Origin: Neolewinella litorea
GTDB taxonomy: Bacteria > Bacteroidota > Bacteroidia > Chitinophagales > Saprospiraceae
Assembly (NCBI RefSeq): GCF_004803465.1
Contig: NZ_SRSF01000003.1
Span: forward strand, 124,001 to 188,000
Direction: 5' to 3'
Length of the DNA: 64,000 nucleotides
The notes under the pieces are model-generated. The model did no database searches. It saw only the letters and a list, made by a program, of their open reading frames with translations, and was not told the origin of the DNA. The position numbers were made by a program, and so were the translations under genes. Positions 30,878-41,517 of the stretch are shown here, piece after piece (within the stretch, counting starts at the first letter, position 1; each line of letters begins with the position of its first letter).

Positions 30878-32107
30878 CCGCCCGCAAATCCTCCCCCGGA
30901 CATCCCACACCCCGCCCCCACTCCCGCCCGCCTCGCTACCCGGCTCACGCCCCAGGGCGAACGCATCCTACGCTCCGGCCATCCCTGGCTTTTCGACGGG
31001 GCGGTGGAGGCCGTCAAGGGGGAAGGCCGTCCCGGTGACCTGGCCATTGTCTTCGACCGCAAAAAGGACCGCTTTCTCGGCGTGGGGCTGCTCGATCCCG
31101 CCTCGCCCATCCGCATCCGGGTGCTCCACCAGGGTGGACCGGTGAAGATCGACACCGCCTTCTTCGCCGACCGCATCCAGGCAGCGCGCAAACTTCGCCT
31201 GCCCCTGCTCAAGAAGAACACCAACGGCTACCGCCTCATCCACGGTGAAAACGACGGATTGCCGGCCCTGGTGGTTGACGTTTACGCCAGCGTGGCCGTC
31301 GTGAAGCTGTACAGCCCGATCTGGTTCCCTTACCTGGACGAACTGCTGCCCCTGCTCCAGCGCGCCGCCAAGGCCGAGACCGTGGTTCTGCGCCTGGCGC
31401 GGGTAGTGGATTCGCTGGGAGAGCTCACCGACGGAGCCGTGCTGGCCGGTACACTCCCGGACCCGGAGATAATATTTCGGGAGCACAACCTCGAATTCCT
31501 GGCCCACGTGGCCGACGGGCACAAAACGGGCTTCTTCCTTGACCACCGCCACAACCGCAAGCGGGTGGGGGAGTTGTCGGAAGGGCAGGACGTGCTCGAC
31601 GTATTCAGCTACGCCGGCGGCTTCAGCGTTCACGCCCTGGCCGGTGGTGCCTACCGGGTCGTGAGCCTCGACATCAGCGCGCCCGCCCTCGAGGTGGCTC
31701 GCCGTAACGTGGCCCTCAACTTCGGCCCCGACCCCCGCCACGAAATCCTGGTTGGCGACGCCTTCCAGGAACTGGAGCAACTGGCCCGGCGGCGGGAAGA
31801 ATTCGGGGTAGTGGTGGTCGATCCGCCCAGCTTTGCCAAGCGCGAAAAGGAAGTGCGCGGCGCCCTGGATGCCTACCGCCGCATCAATACCCTGGCCGTA
31901 CCGCTCGTCAAGCCCGGCGGGATTCTCATGGCCGCTTCCTGCTCCTCTCGCGTGAGCAACGACGACTTTTTCGGCACGGTGGAGAAGGTGCTCAAGCGCA
32001 GCGGCCGCGGCTACCACTCGCTGGAGCGCAGCTTTCACGACGTGGACCACCCCATCGGTTTTCCGGAAGGGGCCTACCTCAAGGCGGCCTATTACCGACT
32101 AGACTGA
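30875..32107 (+). CDS. RlmI-like PUA/SAM-dependent 23S rRNA cytosine methyltransferase
   Basis: A class I methyltransferase of about 410 residues. An N-terminal PUA domain (LTPQGERILRSGHPWLF, GRPGDLAIVFDRKKDRFLGVGLLD) is followed by the RlmI central region (NGYRLIHGENDGLPALVVDVY, GFFLDHRHNRKRV). The SAM-binding Rossmann core has VLDVFSYAGGFSVHAL and VVSLDIS, and the catalytic region has VVVDPPSFAKREKE. RlmI makes m5C1962 in 23S rRNA. No ATG or GTG lies near the N-terminus: the listed TTG overlaps a promoter-like TATATTTG, and an ATC at 30902 would give the family's expected length. The exact start is therefore unsure. Confidence 0.85.
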   Translation: MPPANPPPDIPHPAPTPARLATRLTPQGERILRSGHPWLFDGAVEAVKGEGRPGDLAIVFDRKKDRFLGVGLLDPASPIRIRVLHQGGPVKIDTAFFADRIQAARKLRLPLLKKNTNGYRLIHGENDGLPALVVDVYASVAVVKLYSPIWFPYLDELLPLLQRAAKAETVVLRLARVVDSLGELTDGAVLAGTLPDPEIIFREHNLEFLAHVADGHKTGFFLDHRHNRKRVGELSEGQDVLDVFSYAGGFSVHALAGGAYRVVSLDISAPALEVARRNVALNFGPDPRHEILVGDAFQELEQLARRREEFGVVVVDPPSFAKREKEVRGALDAYRRINTLAVPLVKPGGILMAASCSSRVSNDDFFGTVEKVLKRSGRGYHSLERSFHDVDHPIGFPEGAYLKAAYYRLD

Positions 32108-32162
32108 ACCCGAACCCAGGCGGCCGCCGTACATGATTGCGGACCCGATGATTCCTAGCCCC

Positions 32163-32861
32163 ATGCGCCTTCACCTGATCATTCCCGTAGTCAACGAGCG
32201 TAAAAACCTCCAACGGCTCCTGCCGTACCTGCTGGACGAACTCGCCGGCCGTGGCACCATCACCGTGGCCGACGGCGGCAGTACCGACGGAACGGAAGAG
32301 TATCTGGGGCGGCAGGCGCGGGTCCAATACCTGTCGTGTAGGCAACGCGGGCGGGCCCAGCAGATGAACGAGGCGGCCGCACTGGATACGGCGGACTACG
32401 ACGTGATGTACTTCGTCCACGCCGACACAAGACCGCCGGCGGGCTTCTACGCCGACATTCGCCGCAGCGTGGCGGCCGGACACCCCGTGGGCTGCTACCG
32501 CTTTCGTTTCGATTCCGCGCACCCCCTGCTGGCGATCAACGCCTTCTGTACCCGCTTCAACGGACTGGCCTGCCGCGGCGGCGACCAGTCGCTGTACCTG
32601 ACCCGCGAAGCCTGGGACGAGCTGGGTGGCTTCAACGGCGAGATGCAGATCATGGAAGACTACGACATCATCCAGCGGGCCTGGGAGCGCTTTCCCTTTC
32701 GGGTAATACCCCGCGCCGTGACGGTCTCGGCCCGCAAGTACCGCGCCAACAGCTGGCTGCGCGTGCAGCTGGCTAATCTGACGGTATTCCGTATGTACAA
32801 AAAGGGGGCCCCGCAGCGGGCGATGGTTGAGGAATACCGCAGGCGACTGCGCCCCTGGTAG
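32163..32861 (+). CDS. TIGR04283-type family 2 glycosyltransferase
   Basis: A 232-residue GT-A fold glycosyltransferase. The N-terminus MRLHLIIPVVNERKNL begins the nucleotide-binding domain; ATGs 15 and 30 bases upstream are possible but add odd residues. The motif ITVADGGSTDGTEE carries the first acidic pair, RGRAQQMNEAA is the family signature, and YFVHADTRPP contains the DxD-like metal site (HAD). CRGGDQSLYLTREAWDELGGF and MEDYDI follow. The TIGR04283 group is annotated in arsenosugar biosynthesis in other bacteria. No partner gene for that pathway lies here, so the acceptor is unknown. It starts 56 bases after the methyltransferase gene on the same strand. Confidence 0.88.
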   Translation: MRLHLIIPVVNERKNLQRLLPYLLDELAGRGTITVADGGSTDGTEEYLGRQARVQYLSCRQRGRAQQMNEAAALDTADYDVMYFVHADTRPPAGFYADIRRSVAAGHPVGCYRFRFDSAHPLLAINAFCTRFNGLACRGGDQSLYLTREAWDELGGFNGEMQIMEDYDIIQRAWERFPFRVIPRAVTVSARKYRANSWLRVQLANLTVFRMYKKGAPQRAMVEEYRRRLRPW

Positions 32862-33015
32862 GTACCCCGGAACGGGTCATTTGGACCCATTACGCGAGCA
32901 CTCCGTGGGCAGGTAACAGCACCGGGCAGTGGTACCCGCGCAGGCGGCTTTTGCGCCTTTGTCAGGCACCCGCGACCGCGCCCGATAAGACCTTTTTCGG
33001 GGGGCAAATGCTTAG

Positions 33016-35013
<1,998 letters not shown>

Positions 35014-35040
35014 TTCCGCCTACCCGCTGCGGCAAAAGAA

Positions 35041-35072
35041 AAGCCCCGACACGGTGTTCCGTGTCGGGGCTT
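35041..35072. terminator. terminator between gyrB and dps
   Basis: A perfect 14-bp stem (35041-35054 with 35059-35072), loop TGTT, flanked by A-rich and T-rich runs, so it may serve both convergent genes. Confidence 0.9.
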
Positions 35073-35100
35073 TTTCATTCGATTTTAGTGCGACGAGCGC

Positions 35101-35619
35101 TTATTCCAACTCGCGGGTCGCCTCGAAGAGGAACCACGTCCGCCGTTCGGTGGCGTTGATGTAGTCCTCGAGTAGGCTGGCACCGCCGATGTCATCGGCT
35201 TCTTCGCAGATACCGTGGGCCTCGCGCAGGTTGTGAGCCATCTTCTTGTTCTCTTCCATCAGGTCGAGCAGCATATCGCGGGGGTGAACCTGGGCGTTGT
35301 CGTTGTCCTGTACCTTCTGCAGCTTGGCGATCTGGCCGATACTGGTGATGGTGTTGGCGCCGAGTTTCCGCACGCGTTCCGCCAGGGGATCTACGGTGGT
35401 GATCAGTTCTTCACTCTGGTCGTCGAGCATGCGGTGGTAATCGCGGAAGTTGCGGCCCGACATATGCCAGTGGTAGTTCTTGGTCTTTACCCACAGGGCA
35501 ATCAGGTCAGCGACCAGTGGATTGAGGGCCTTGGCCACCTTTTCGACGTTCTTCGGGTCGAGGTCGGTGGGGGTGTTCAGTTCTTTTTTCTTAATGTTGT
35601 TACCGGGTGACTTGGTCAT
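35101..35619 (-). CDS. dps: Dps family ferritin-like DNA protection protein
   Basis: A 172-residue ferritin-like protein with a Lys-rich N-terminal tail (KSPGNNIKKKELN), useful for DNA contact. The ferroxidase-site helix carries NYHWHMSGRNFRDYHRMLDDQSEEL, giving the His and Asp/Glu ligands expected in Dps. Helices 3-5 (VDPLAERVRKLGA, HPRDMLLDLMEENKKMAHNLREAH, GGASLLEDYINATERRTWFLFEATREL) complete the fold. Dps forms dodecamers that oxidise Fe(II) with peroxide and shield DNA under stress. It is convergent with gyrB and divergent from rnpA; no OxyR-type site is obvious. Confidence 0.93.
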   Translation of the reverse strand: MTKSPGNNIKKKELNTPTDLDPKNVEKVAKALNPLVADLIALWVKTKNYHWHMSGRNFRDYHRMLDDQSEELITTVDPLAERVRKLGANTITSIGQIAKLQKVQDNDNAQVHPRDMLLDLMEENKKMAHNLREAHGICEEADDIGGASLLEDYINATERRTWFLFEATRELE

Positions 35620-35697
35620 GGATTGTTTATTTGTGTTACTCTATCACAACGGGAAGCCCCCTGACCAGGTTCGTTATTTTCCCACCAAGCCCCCAGC

Positions 35698-36111
35698 ATG
35701 TCCCAGCGCTTTCCTCCTTCCGAACGCCTCAAGTCGCGGCGGGAAATCGGCCGTCTTTTTTCGCCGGGCACGCAGTCGGTGGCTTCCTATCCCGTACGCC
35801 TGCTTTACCGCGAGGCGGAGGTGCCCCGGGGTGATCAGCCGGTTCGGGTGACCTTCGTGGTGCCAAAGCGACGCTTCAAGCGGGCCGTCGACCGCAATCT
35901 TCTCAAGCGGCGTATGCGCGAGGCCTATCGGCTGCATAAGCAGGAGCTGGCGGGGACGCAGGTTCCGGAAGAGCACGGGGCGGAGCCGCCGGGCCAGTTG
36001 GTTCTGCTGCTGATGTACACCGGCAAGGAGGCCCAACCCTACGCGACCATCGAGCGGAAGGTGAAAAAGTTGCTGTCCCAGGTAGCCGGCAAGCTAGCCG
36101 CGCGCGGATGA
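35698..36111 (+). CDS. rnpA: ribonuclease P protein component
   Basis: A 137-residue basic protein. The start LKSRREIGRLF, the core VRVTFVVPKRRFKRAVDRNLLKRRMREAYR (containing the RNR motif in DRNLLKRRMRE) and the following helix are the RnpA signature. The protein binds the RNase P RNA and helps remove tRNA 5' leaders. A linker rich in Gly, Glu and Pro (ELAGTQVPEEHGAEPPGQ) separates the two halves of the fold, as in other Bacteroidota. Unlike in many bacteria, rpmH is not immediately upstream. A TATTTTCC element lies 15 bases before the ATG. The last 18 bases overlap the 3' end of the convergent dipeptidase gene. Confidence 0.92.
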   Translation: MSQRFPPSERLKSRREIGRLFSPGTQSVASYPVRLLYREAEVPRGDQPVRVTFVVPKRRFKRAVDRNLLKRRMREAYRLHKQELAGTQVPEEHGAEPPGQLVLLLMYTGKEAQPYATIERKVKKLLSQVAGKLAARG

Positions 36112-37344
36112 AGCGGCTTCTACGGCACGCCAAACGCGCAGTACGTTTCCGGAGAGGATTTTCTGAATGTCTTCGTCGGTGTAGCCGCGCTTGAGCAGGG
36201 TGTAGACCAGGTTCGGGTAATCGGCCACGTCTTTGAGGCCGGTGGGCAGGCTGTCGCCCACGCCGTCGTAGTCGGAGCCCAGTCCTACGTGGTCAATGCC
36301 GGCGAGTTCCACGACGCGGTCGATGTGGTCGGCCACCATTTCCACGTCGGAGTAGAGGGTGGGATTCTCGAGTTGGAAGCTGTCGGCCAGTGCCTCGGCC
36401 GCTTCCGAACCGTTTTCCAGATTACGCTCGGCCAACAGGCCACTATACACTTGCCGGAGGCTGTCCTGCCGGCTGCGCAGCGCCCCGTCGAGGAAGGTGG
36501 AACCGAAGTTGATCTGGATGACCCCGCCGTTTTCGCCCAGGCGCTTGATCATCTCGTCGTTCATGTTGCGCTCGAAGTCGGGCGTGAAGTGCCGTACCGA
36601 AGAATGGCTGGCGATCACGGGCACGTCGGTGATCTCCATGATGTCCCAGAAGGCGGAGTCGCTGATGTGGCTCACATCGACCATGATGCCTACGCGGTTC
36701 ATTTCCCGCACTACCTCTTCGCCGAAGGGGCTCAGGCCTCCGTTGGTGCCCGTGGTATCGTAGCTGCTGTCGGAGATCAGGTTGTCCTTGGCGTGGGTGA
36801 GGGTGATGTACCGGATACCCTTGTCGTAATACGCCTGCACGCGATCGAGGTCGTCCTCAATGGGGGAGCCGTTTTCCATGCCGAGCGGCAGGCTGATCAG
36901 TCCGTTGCGGAAATTGCGCTCCACGTCATCCGGACTCAGGGCCCGGGCAAATTTGTCGGGGTGGGCGTCAATGATGCCGTTCACCATGTCGATCAGGCTG
37001 TCGGCCAGCGCCGGGGAGGCGCCGGGTTCTTCCTGCAGTCCGCTGGGGATGTAGATGGACATGAAGGGAGCATCGAGGCCACCCTCCACGGCGCGGACGT
37101 AGTCGAAATCGCCCTCGTCGGTTTCGATGGGGATGCCGAGCATTTCCCGCTCGAGCCGAAAGTTCCTGACCTTGAGCCGGTAGGGGAGGTCCACGTGCCC
37201 GTCGACGATGATGTAGGCGTGGGCGAGGCTGTCGGCGTGGGCGCGCAGTTCGACGTCGGTCATTCCTGCGGGCGCGTCATCGGACGTGGGGCCACAGGAG
37301 TAGAGCAGCGTTGCGGAGAGGCAGAGCGAAAGGAGGCGAAGCAT
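36094..37344 (-). CDS. membrane dipeptidase (peptidase M19) lipoprotein
   Basis: A 416-residue lipoprotein with signal MLRLLSLCLSATLLYSC (lipobox LLYSC, Cys17). The amidohydrolase barrel shows IVDGHVDLPYR (zinc ligands His50 and Asp52), EGGLDAPFMSIY, VDVSHISD, ASHSSVRH (His ligands) and HVGLGSDYDGVGD (catalytic Asp). Renal-dipeptidase-type enzymes hydrolyse dipeptides, including those with a C-terminal D-residue. Here it would act in the periplasm, consistent with peptide scavenging alongside the divergent M28 peptidase. Its 3' end overlaps the convergent rnpA by 18 bases. Confidence 0.92.
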   Translation of the reverse strand: MLRLLSLCLSATLLYSCGPTSDDAPAGMTDVELRAHADSLAHAYIIVDGHVDLPYRLKVRNFRLEREMLGIPIETDEGDFDYVRAVEGGLDAPFMSIYIPSGLQEEPGASPALADSLIDMVNGIIDAHPDKFARALSPDDVERNFRNGLISLPLGMENGSPIEDDLDRVQAYYDKGIRYITLTHAKDNLISDSSYDTTGTNGGLSPFGEEVVREMNRVGIMVDVSHISDSAFWDIMEITDVPVIASHSSVRHFTPDFERNMNDEMIKRLGENGGVIQINFGSTFLDGALRSRQDSLRQVYSGLLAERNLENGSEAAEALADSFQLENPTLYSDVEMVADHIDRVVELAGIDHVGLGSDYDGVGDSLPTGLKDVADYPNLVYTLLKRGYTDEDIQKILSGNVLRVWRAVEAASSARG

Positions 37345-37437
37345 AAGGGCGAATTTGTGGCGTGGGTCGGATCGATCGACTCGGGTGCGCCGGGGTGGGC
37401 AAACATAGGTAAGTTTCGCGTGAATTTGGTCCGTGGG

Positions 37438-37503
37438 CTAGTGGTCGGAGGACTTACCGGTCGGACCACTTAGTGGTCCGACAACTGAACGGGAGACCAC
37501 TAG
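37438..37503. promoter_or_regulatory. palindromic operator-like cluster between two peptidase genes
   Basis: A perfect 10-bp inverted repeat (37460-37469 and 37473-37482, spacer TTA) is nested inside a 9-bp inverted repeat (37438-37446 and 37495-37503). The core GGTCGGACC at 37459-37467 fits the TGGTnnnACCA-type pattern bound by FadR-like GntR regulators. The cluster sits just upstream of a -7-like TACATTTC (37518-37525) for the M28 gene and between divergent M19 and M28 genes. Regulator identity is inference. Confidence 0.5.
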
Positions 37504-37543
37504 TAAGAAAGATTACCTACATTTCCAAGCCACTAATCGACAA

Positions 37544-39766
37544 ATGACCCCCATGCGCCAACTCTATCTTCTGAGCTGCTTGTTGTTCCTGACCTGTTCA
37601 CTTTTGGCCCAGCAGGCCGACCCCCTGATGGGCTTTAGCGCAGAGGGCAGTGAGGCCCAGCGTAGTCTGGAAGCGGACTACGACTCCCGCGTCAAGGCCG
37701 CGAACCTGGATGAATGGATGAAGTATATGACCGCCCGCCCCCACCACGTGGGTTCGCCCTACGACAAGAAGGTTGTCGACTTCATGGCCGACAAGTTCCG
37801 GTCGTGGGGGTACGACGTCAAGGTGGAACGCTTCGACGTACTCTTCCCCACACCGAAAGTGCGAAAACTGGAGCTGATAGGCCCCAATCAGTATACCGCC
37901 ATGCTGCAGGAGCCGCCGGTGGAAGGGGACGCGGCCACCCAGCAGACTGAGGAAGCCCTGCCGCCCTACAACGCCTTCTCGATCGACGGCGACGTGACGG
38001 CAGAACTGGTATTCGTCAACTACGGCGTGCCGGCCGACTACGAGGAACTCGAAAAGCGCGGCATCGACGTAACCGGCAAGATCGTAATCGCCAAGTACCA
38101 GGGATCCTGGCGGGGCATCAAACCGAAAGTGGCAGCCGAGAAGGGGGCCATCGGCTGTATCCTTTACTCCGACCCCGAGGACGACGGCTACTACCAGGGA
38201 GAGACCTACCCCGACGGAGCCTACAAGAACGAATACGGCGTACAGCGCGGTGCCGTAGTCGACCTGCCCCGCGCCCCGGGCGATCCGCTCACCCCCGGCT
38301 ACGGGGCCACGGAAGGCGCCGAACGGCTGCCGCTGGAGGAAGCGGAGGGCCTGACCGAGATCCCCGTGCTCCCCATTTCGTACCACGACGCGCTCCCCCT
38401 CCTGAAGGCACTCGGTGGCCCGGTAGCGCCAGCCTCTTGGCGCGGCGCGTTGCCCATCACCTACCATATTGGTCCCGGCCCGGCCGAGGTACACCTGCAA
38501 CTGGAATTCAACTGGGACCTGGCCCCGGCCTACGACGTGATCGCCACCCTGGAGGGAAGTGAGTACCCCGACGAGTGGATCCTGCGCGGCAACCACCACG
38601 ACGCCTGGGTGCACGGTGCCAACGACCCGGTAAGCGGCATGGTCGCCGTGATGGAGGAAGCCCGCGTGGTGGGTGAACTGGTAAAACAGGGCTGGCGGCC
38701 GAAGCGCACCATCAAGTACGCCGCCTGGGGTGCCGAGGAGCCCGGACTGCTGGGTTCCACCGAGTGGGTGGAGACCCACGCCGACGAGCTGACCGAGAAA
38801 GCCGTCGCCTACATCAATACCGACGCTACCGGACGCGGTTTTCTGAGTGCGGGTGGATCCCATACCCTGGAAAAGTTCTTCGGCCAGATCGCCGAGGACG
38901 TCAAGGACCCCCAGACGGGCGTCAGCGTTTTCGCGCGTCGGAAAGCCGAGGCGGCCGTGAACGACGGCGAGGACCTGGAATATTTCCCCCTTTCGGCACT
39001 AGGGTCGGGATCCGACTATTCCCCCTTCTTCCAGCATCTCGGTATCGCGGCGTTCAATATGGGCTTCGGCGGCGAGAGCAGCGGCGGCGAGTACCATACC
39101 ATGTACGACAGCTACGATCACTACAAGCGATTCAAAGACCCCGACTTCAGCTACGGGGCCGCCCTGGCGCGGGTGGCGGGCCGCACGACCCTGCGCCTGG
39201 CCAACGCCGACGTGCTTCCCTTTGAATTTACCCGCCTGTCGAAGACCCTGCAGGAATACGGAAAGGAAGTGATGCAACTCGCCGAAAAAACCCGGGAAGA
39301 GACCGCCCGCAAGAACCGCCTCATTCGCGAAGAGGCCTATCAGCTGGCCGCCGATCCTACGCAACCCTTCGTCGCCCCGCAACCGCAGGAAGAAGTGCCC
39401 TACCTCAACTTCGCCCCCCTGCAGAACGGCCTGAGCCGCATCAGTTCCCTGGCCGACGATTACAGTGCCGAGGCCGCCACCCAATTGCCGGAGGCGGAAC
39501 GCGAACGCCTCAATCAGTTGTTCATGGACCTGGAGCGGCAGCTCACCCGTAAGGAAGGCCTGCCGCGCCGCCCCTGGTTTATCCACCACGTCTACGCGCC
39601 AGGCTATTACACCGGTTACGGGGTCAAGACCCTGCCCGGCGTACGCGAGGCCATCGAGCAACGGCAGTTCACGGAGGCCCAGGAACAGATTGACAAATTG
39701 GGAGAAGTGCTCGACGCCTACGCTCAACAGATGGAACGGATCATAGGAGTTACGGCTACGCGGTAG
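37544..39766 (+). CDS. glutamate carboxypeptidase II-like M28 metallopeptidase
   Basis: An exported protein of 740 residues (or 737 from an ATG at codon 4) with a signal peptide ending LLAQQ. It matches the three-domain layout of glutamate carboxypeptidase II/NAALADase. A protease-associated insert (about 120-330) lies within the catalytic domain. Zinc ligands are His351 and Asp361 in GNHHDAWVHGANDPVSG, Glu399 with catalytic Glu398 in GAEEPGLLGSTEW, Asp427 in YINTDAT and the His in GGEYHTMYDSY. The C-terminal helical region (about 560-740) corresponds to the transferrin-receptor-like dimerisation domain. It should remove C-terminal acidic residues from peptides in the periplasm or outside. 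It shares a palindrome-rich intergenic region with the M19 gene. Confidence 0.92.
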   Translation: MTPMRQLYLLSCLLFLTCSLLAQQADPLMGFSAEGSEAQRSLEADYDSRVKAANLDEWMKYMTARPHHVGSPYDKKVVDFMADKFRSWGYDVKVERFDVLFPTPKVRKLELIGPNQYTAMLQEPPVEGDAATQQTEEALPPYNAFSIDGDVTAELVFVNYGVPADYEELEKRGIDVTGKIVIAKYQGSWRGIKPKVAAEKGAIGCILYSDPEDDGYYQGETYPDGAYKNEYGVQRGAVVDLPRAPGDPLTPGYGATEGAERLPLEEAEGLTEIPVLPISYHDALPLLKALGGPVAPASWRGALPITYHIGPGPAEVHLQLEFNWDLAPAYDVIATLEGSEYPDEWILRGNHHDAWVHGANDPVSGMVAVMEEARVVGELVKQGWRPKRTIKYAAWGAEEPGLLGSTEWVETHADELTEKAVAYINTDATGRGFLSAGGSHTLEKFFGQIAEDVKDPQTGVSVFARRKAEAAVNDGEDLEYFPLSALGSGSDYSPFFQHLGIAAFNMGFGGESSGGEYHTMYDSYDHYKRFKDPDFSYGAALARVAGRTTLRLANADVLPFEFTRLSKTLQEYGKEVMQLAEKTREETARKNRLIREEAYQLAADPTQPFVAPQPQEEVPYLNFAPLQNGLSRISSLADDYSAEAATQLPEAERERLNQLFMDLERQLTRKEGLPRRPWFIHHVYAPGYYTGYGVKTLPGVREAIEQRQFTEAQEQIDKLGEVLDAYAQQMERIIGVTATR

Positions 39767-39815
39767 CCAACTATCTTCGTGCGGCTACTGTCTCTTCCGC
39801 AACTCACCCTCCGGT

Positions 39816-40304
39816 ATGCGCCTGACCCTACTGCTATTTGCCCTGTTATACTGCACCTGCGTACCCGCCCAACGCGTGTTGCTGTTCGAACAACTGACGA
39901 ACTCGAAAAGCGACCGGGTGTATGAGGGGGAGGCACTGCGCTTCCGCATGAAGGGCGATGATTTTTGGCAGGAAGGCTACATCCGGGAAATGCGCCCCGA
40001 CATCCAGGCGCTGGTCATCAACGACCGGTACATCCTGCTCGACGAGATCGACGCCGTCTTCCGCGGGCACACCATCGCCAGCCGGCTGGGGCTCGGGCTA
40101 ATGACCTTCGGCGCCGGCTGGTCGTTCTTCGCGGCCCTGGGCTACGCCACCGACAAGATCGACGAAACGAACTACAGCGTGGACGATGCCCTCGTGACGG
40201 CGGTTTCGGTGGGTACGGGATTTCTACTGGTGAAGGTGCTGGGTAGGCGGAAATTCCGGCCGGGGAAGTATAAGCGGCTTCGGGTGGTGGATCTGAATTT
40301 TTAG
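39816..40304 (+). CDS. exported protein of unknown function
   Basis: A 162-residue protein with a signal peptide (MRLTLLLFALLYCTCVPAQ). The mature part starts VLLFEQLTNSKSDRVYEGEALRFRMKGDDFWQEGYIREM, a beta-rich segment with alternating charged residues, then RYILLDEIDAVFRG. Two hydrophobic Gly-rich stretches (LGLGLMTFGAGWSFFAAL and DALVTAVSVGTGFLLVKVLG) could be membrane helices before a basic C-terminus. The pattern recurs in small Bacteroidota proteins without known function. A TATCTTCG element at 39772-39779 may be its promoter; it lies 49 bases after the M28 stop. Confidence 0.75.
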   Translation: MRLTLLLFALLYCTCVPAQRVLLFEQLTNSKSDRVYEGEALRFRMKGDDFWQEGYIREMRPDIQALVINDRYILLDEIDAVFRGHTIASRLGLGLMTFGAGWSFFAALGYATDKIDETNYSVDDALVTAVSVGTGFLLVKVLGRRKFRPGKYKRLRVVDLNF

Positions 40305-40416
40305 TCATTGGGTTGTTGCGTCTCTGCTCCTCTGCGGCTTGCGCTCCTTACCGGTACATCGCTGATGTTTTGCTTGAGCCAATAGTGGTGTGCTGGGCTG
40401 GGATTAGCGCTTGCGG

Positions 40417-41517
40417 TCAGCCGTAGAGGGCTTTGGCTAGTACTTCGGGGAATGCCTTGGGGGTGGCGGCGAAGGGTTTTAGTCCTAGCTCGGTAAGGAG
40501 GGCGGCAACTTGCTGGTCGTAGGCCGGGGCGCCCTGGTCGTTAAGGGCGAGGAGGGGCAGGAAGGTGAGTCCGGAATGGAGGAGGCGGCGGACGGATTGC
40601 AGCATATTGGGGACCGAGCCGCCTTCGAAGAGGTCACTGAGCAGGATCATGACCGTGTCGCGGGGGGCAACGTTGAGTTGTTCGGCGTAGCGTAGTGCCC
40701 GGCCGATGTCGGTACCGCCGCCGAGTTGGAGGGCGAAGAGCAGTTCGATGGGGTCGGGGAGGCGGGCCGTAAGGTCTACCACGCTGGTATCGAAGGCGAC
40801 GACGTGGGTCTTCACGCTGGGCAGACTGGCAAGAATACAGGAGAGCACCCCCGCATATACTACGGAATTGGCCATGGAGCCGCTCTGGTCGATGAGCAGG
40901 ATGACGTGCTTCAGGCTGGTGCGGCTGCGGTGTTGTCCGCGCAGGTTGACGGGCAGTACGGTGCGGTGCTCGGGTTGGTAGTGCTTGAGGTTGACGCGGA
41001 TGGTCTGGTGCCAGTCGATGTCGCTGTGGCGGGGTCGCCGGTTACGGGCGTTCTGGCGCTTGCGGCCGCTCAGGGCCTGGAGGAGGGGTTGCCGGAGTTG
41101 CTTCTCGATATCTTCCACCACGCGGCGCACGACCAGGCGGGCGGTTTCACGACTGCGCTCGGGCAGGACGTTCTTCAGGGTCAGCAGCGTGCCGACCAGG
41201 TGGACGTCCGGCTGGATGGTTTCCAGCAACTCGGGTTCGAGGAGCATTTCCTGTAGCCCCAGGCGTTCCAGGGCATCGCGTTGGAGCAGTTGTACGGTAT
41301 CGGTGGGAAAGTATTCGCGGATGTCGCCGAGCCAGCGGTTCACGTTCGGACTGGAGGGGCCGAGGCCGCCCTTGCGTTCGTCGCTGTTGTATAGGGCTTC
41401 GAGCACCGCATCCATGCCGGCGGCGCGGGCGGGGAGTTCCGGACCGCCCTCGGCACCCTGGGCGTCCTGACCCAGAATGAGACGCCATTTGCGTAGGTAT
41501 TCGTCGTAATCACTCAT
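40417..41517 (-). CDS. VWA-domain protein, YehP-like
   Basis: A 366-residue cytosolic protein. The N-terminal half is helical (MSDYDEYLRKWRLILG, NRWLGDIREYFP), then a basic segment (GRKRQNARNRRPRHSD) and DWHQTIRVNLKHYQPEH precede the von Willebrand A domain. Its metal site is LLIDQSGSMANS (DxSxS at 210-214), with the later Thr in GGGTDIGRAL and Asp in LLSDLFEGG. Length and layout match E. coli YehP, a CoxE-like VWA protein that works with a MoxR ATPase (YehL), YehM (DUF5682) and a SWIM protein (YehQ). Here the DUF5682 gene lies 2.1 kb away, but no MoxR or SWIM gene is in the window. It overlaps the upstream hydrolase gene by eight bases. Confidence 0.82.
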   Translation of the reverse strand: MSDYDEYLRKWRLILGQDAQGAEGGPELPARAAGMDAVLEALYNSDERKGGLGPSSPNVNRWLGDIREYFPTDTVQLLQRDALERLGLQEMLLEPELLETIQPDVHLVGTLLTLKNVLPERSRETARLVVRRVVEDIEKQLRQPLLQALSGRKRQNARNRRPRHSDIDWHQTIRVNLKHYQPEHRTVLPVNLRGQHRSRTSLKHVILLIDQSGSMANSVVYAGVLSCILASLPSVKTHVVAFDTSVVDLTARLPDPIELLFALQLGGGTDIGRALRYAEQLNVAPRDTVMILLSDLFEGGSVPNMLQSVRRLLHSGLTFLPLLALNDQGAPAYDQQVAALLTELGLKPFAATPKAFPEVLAKALYG

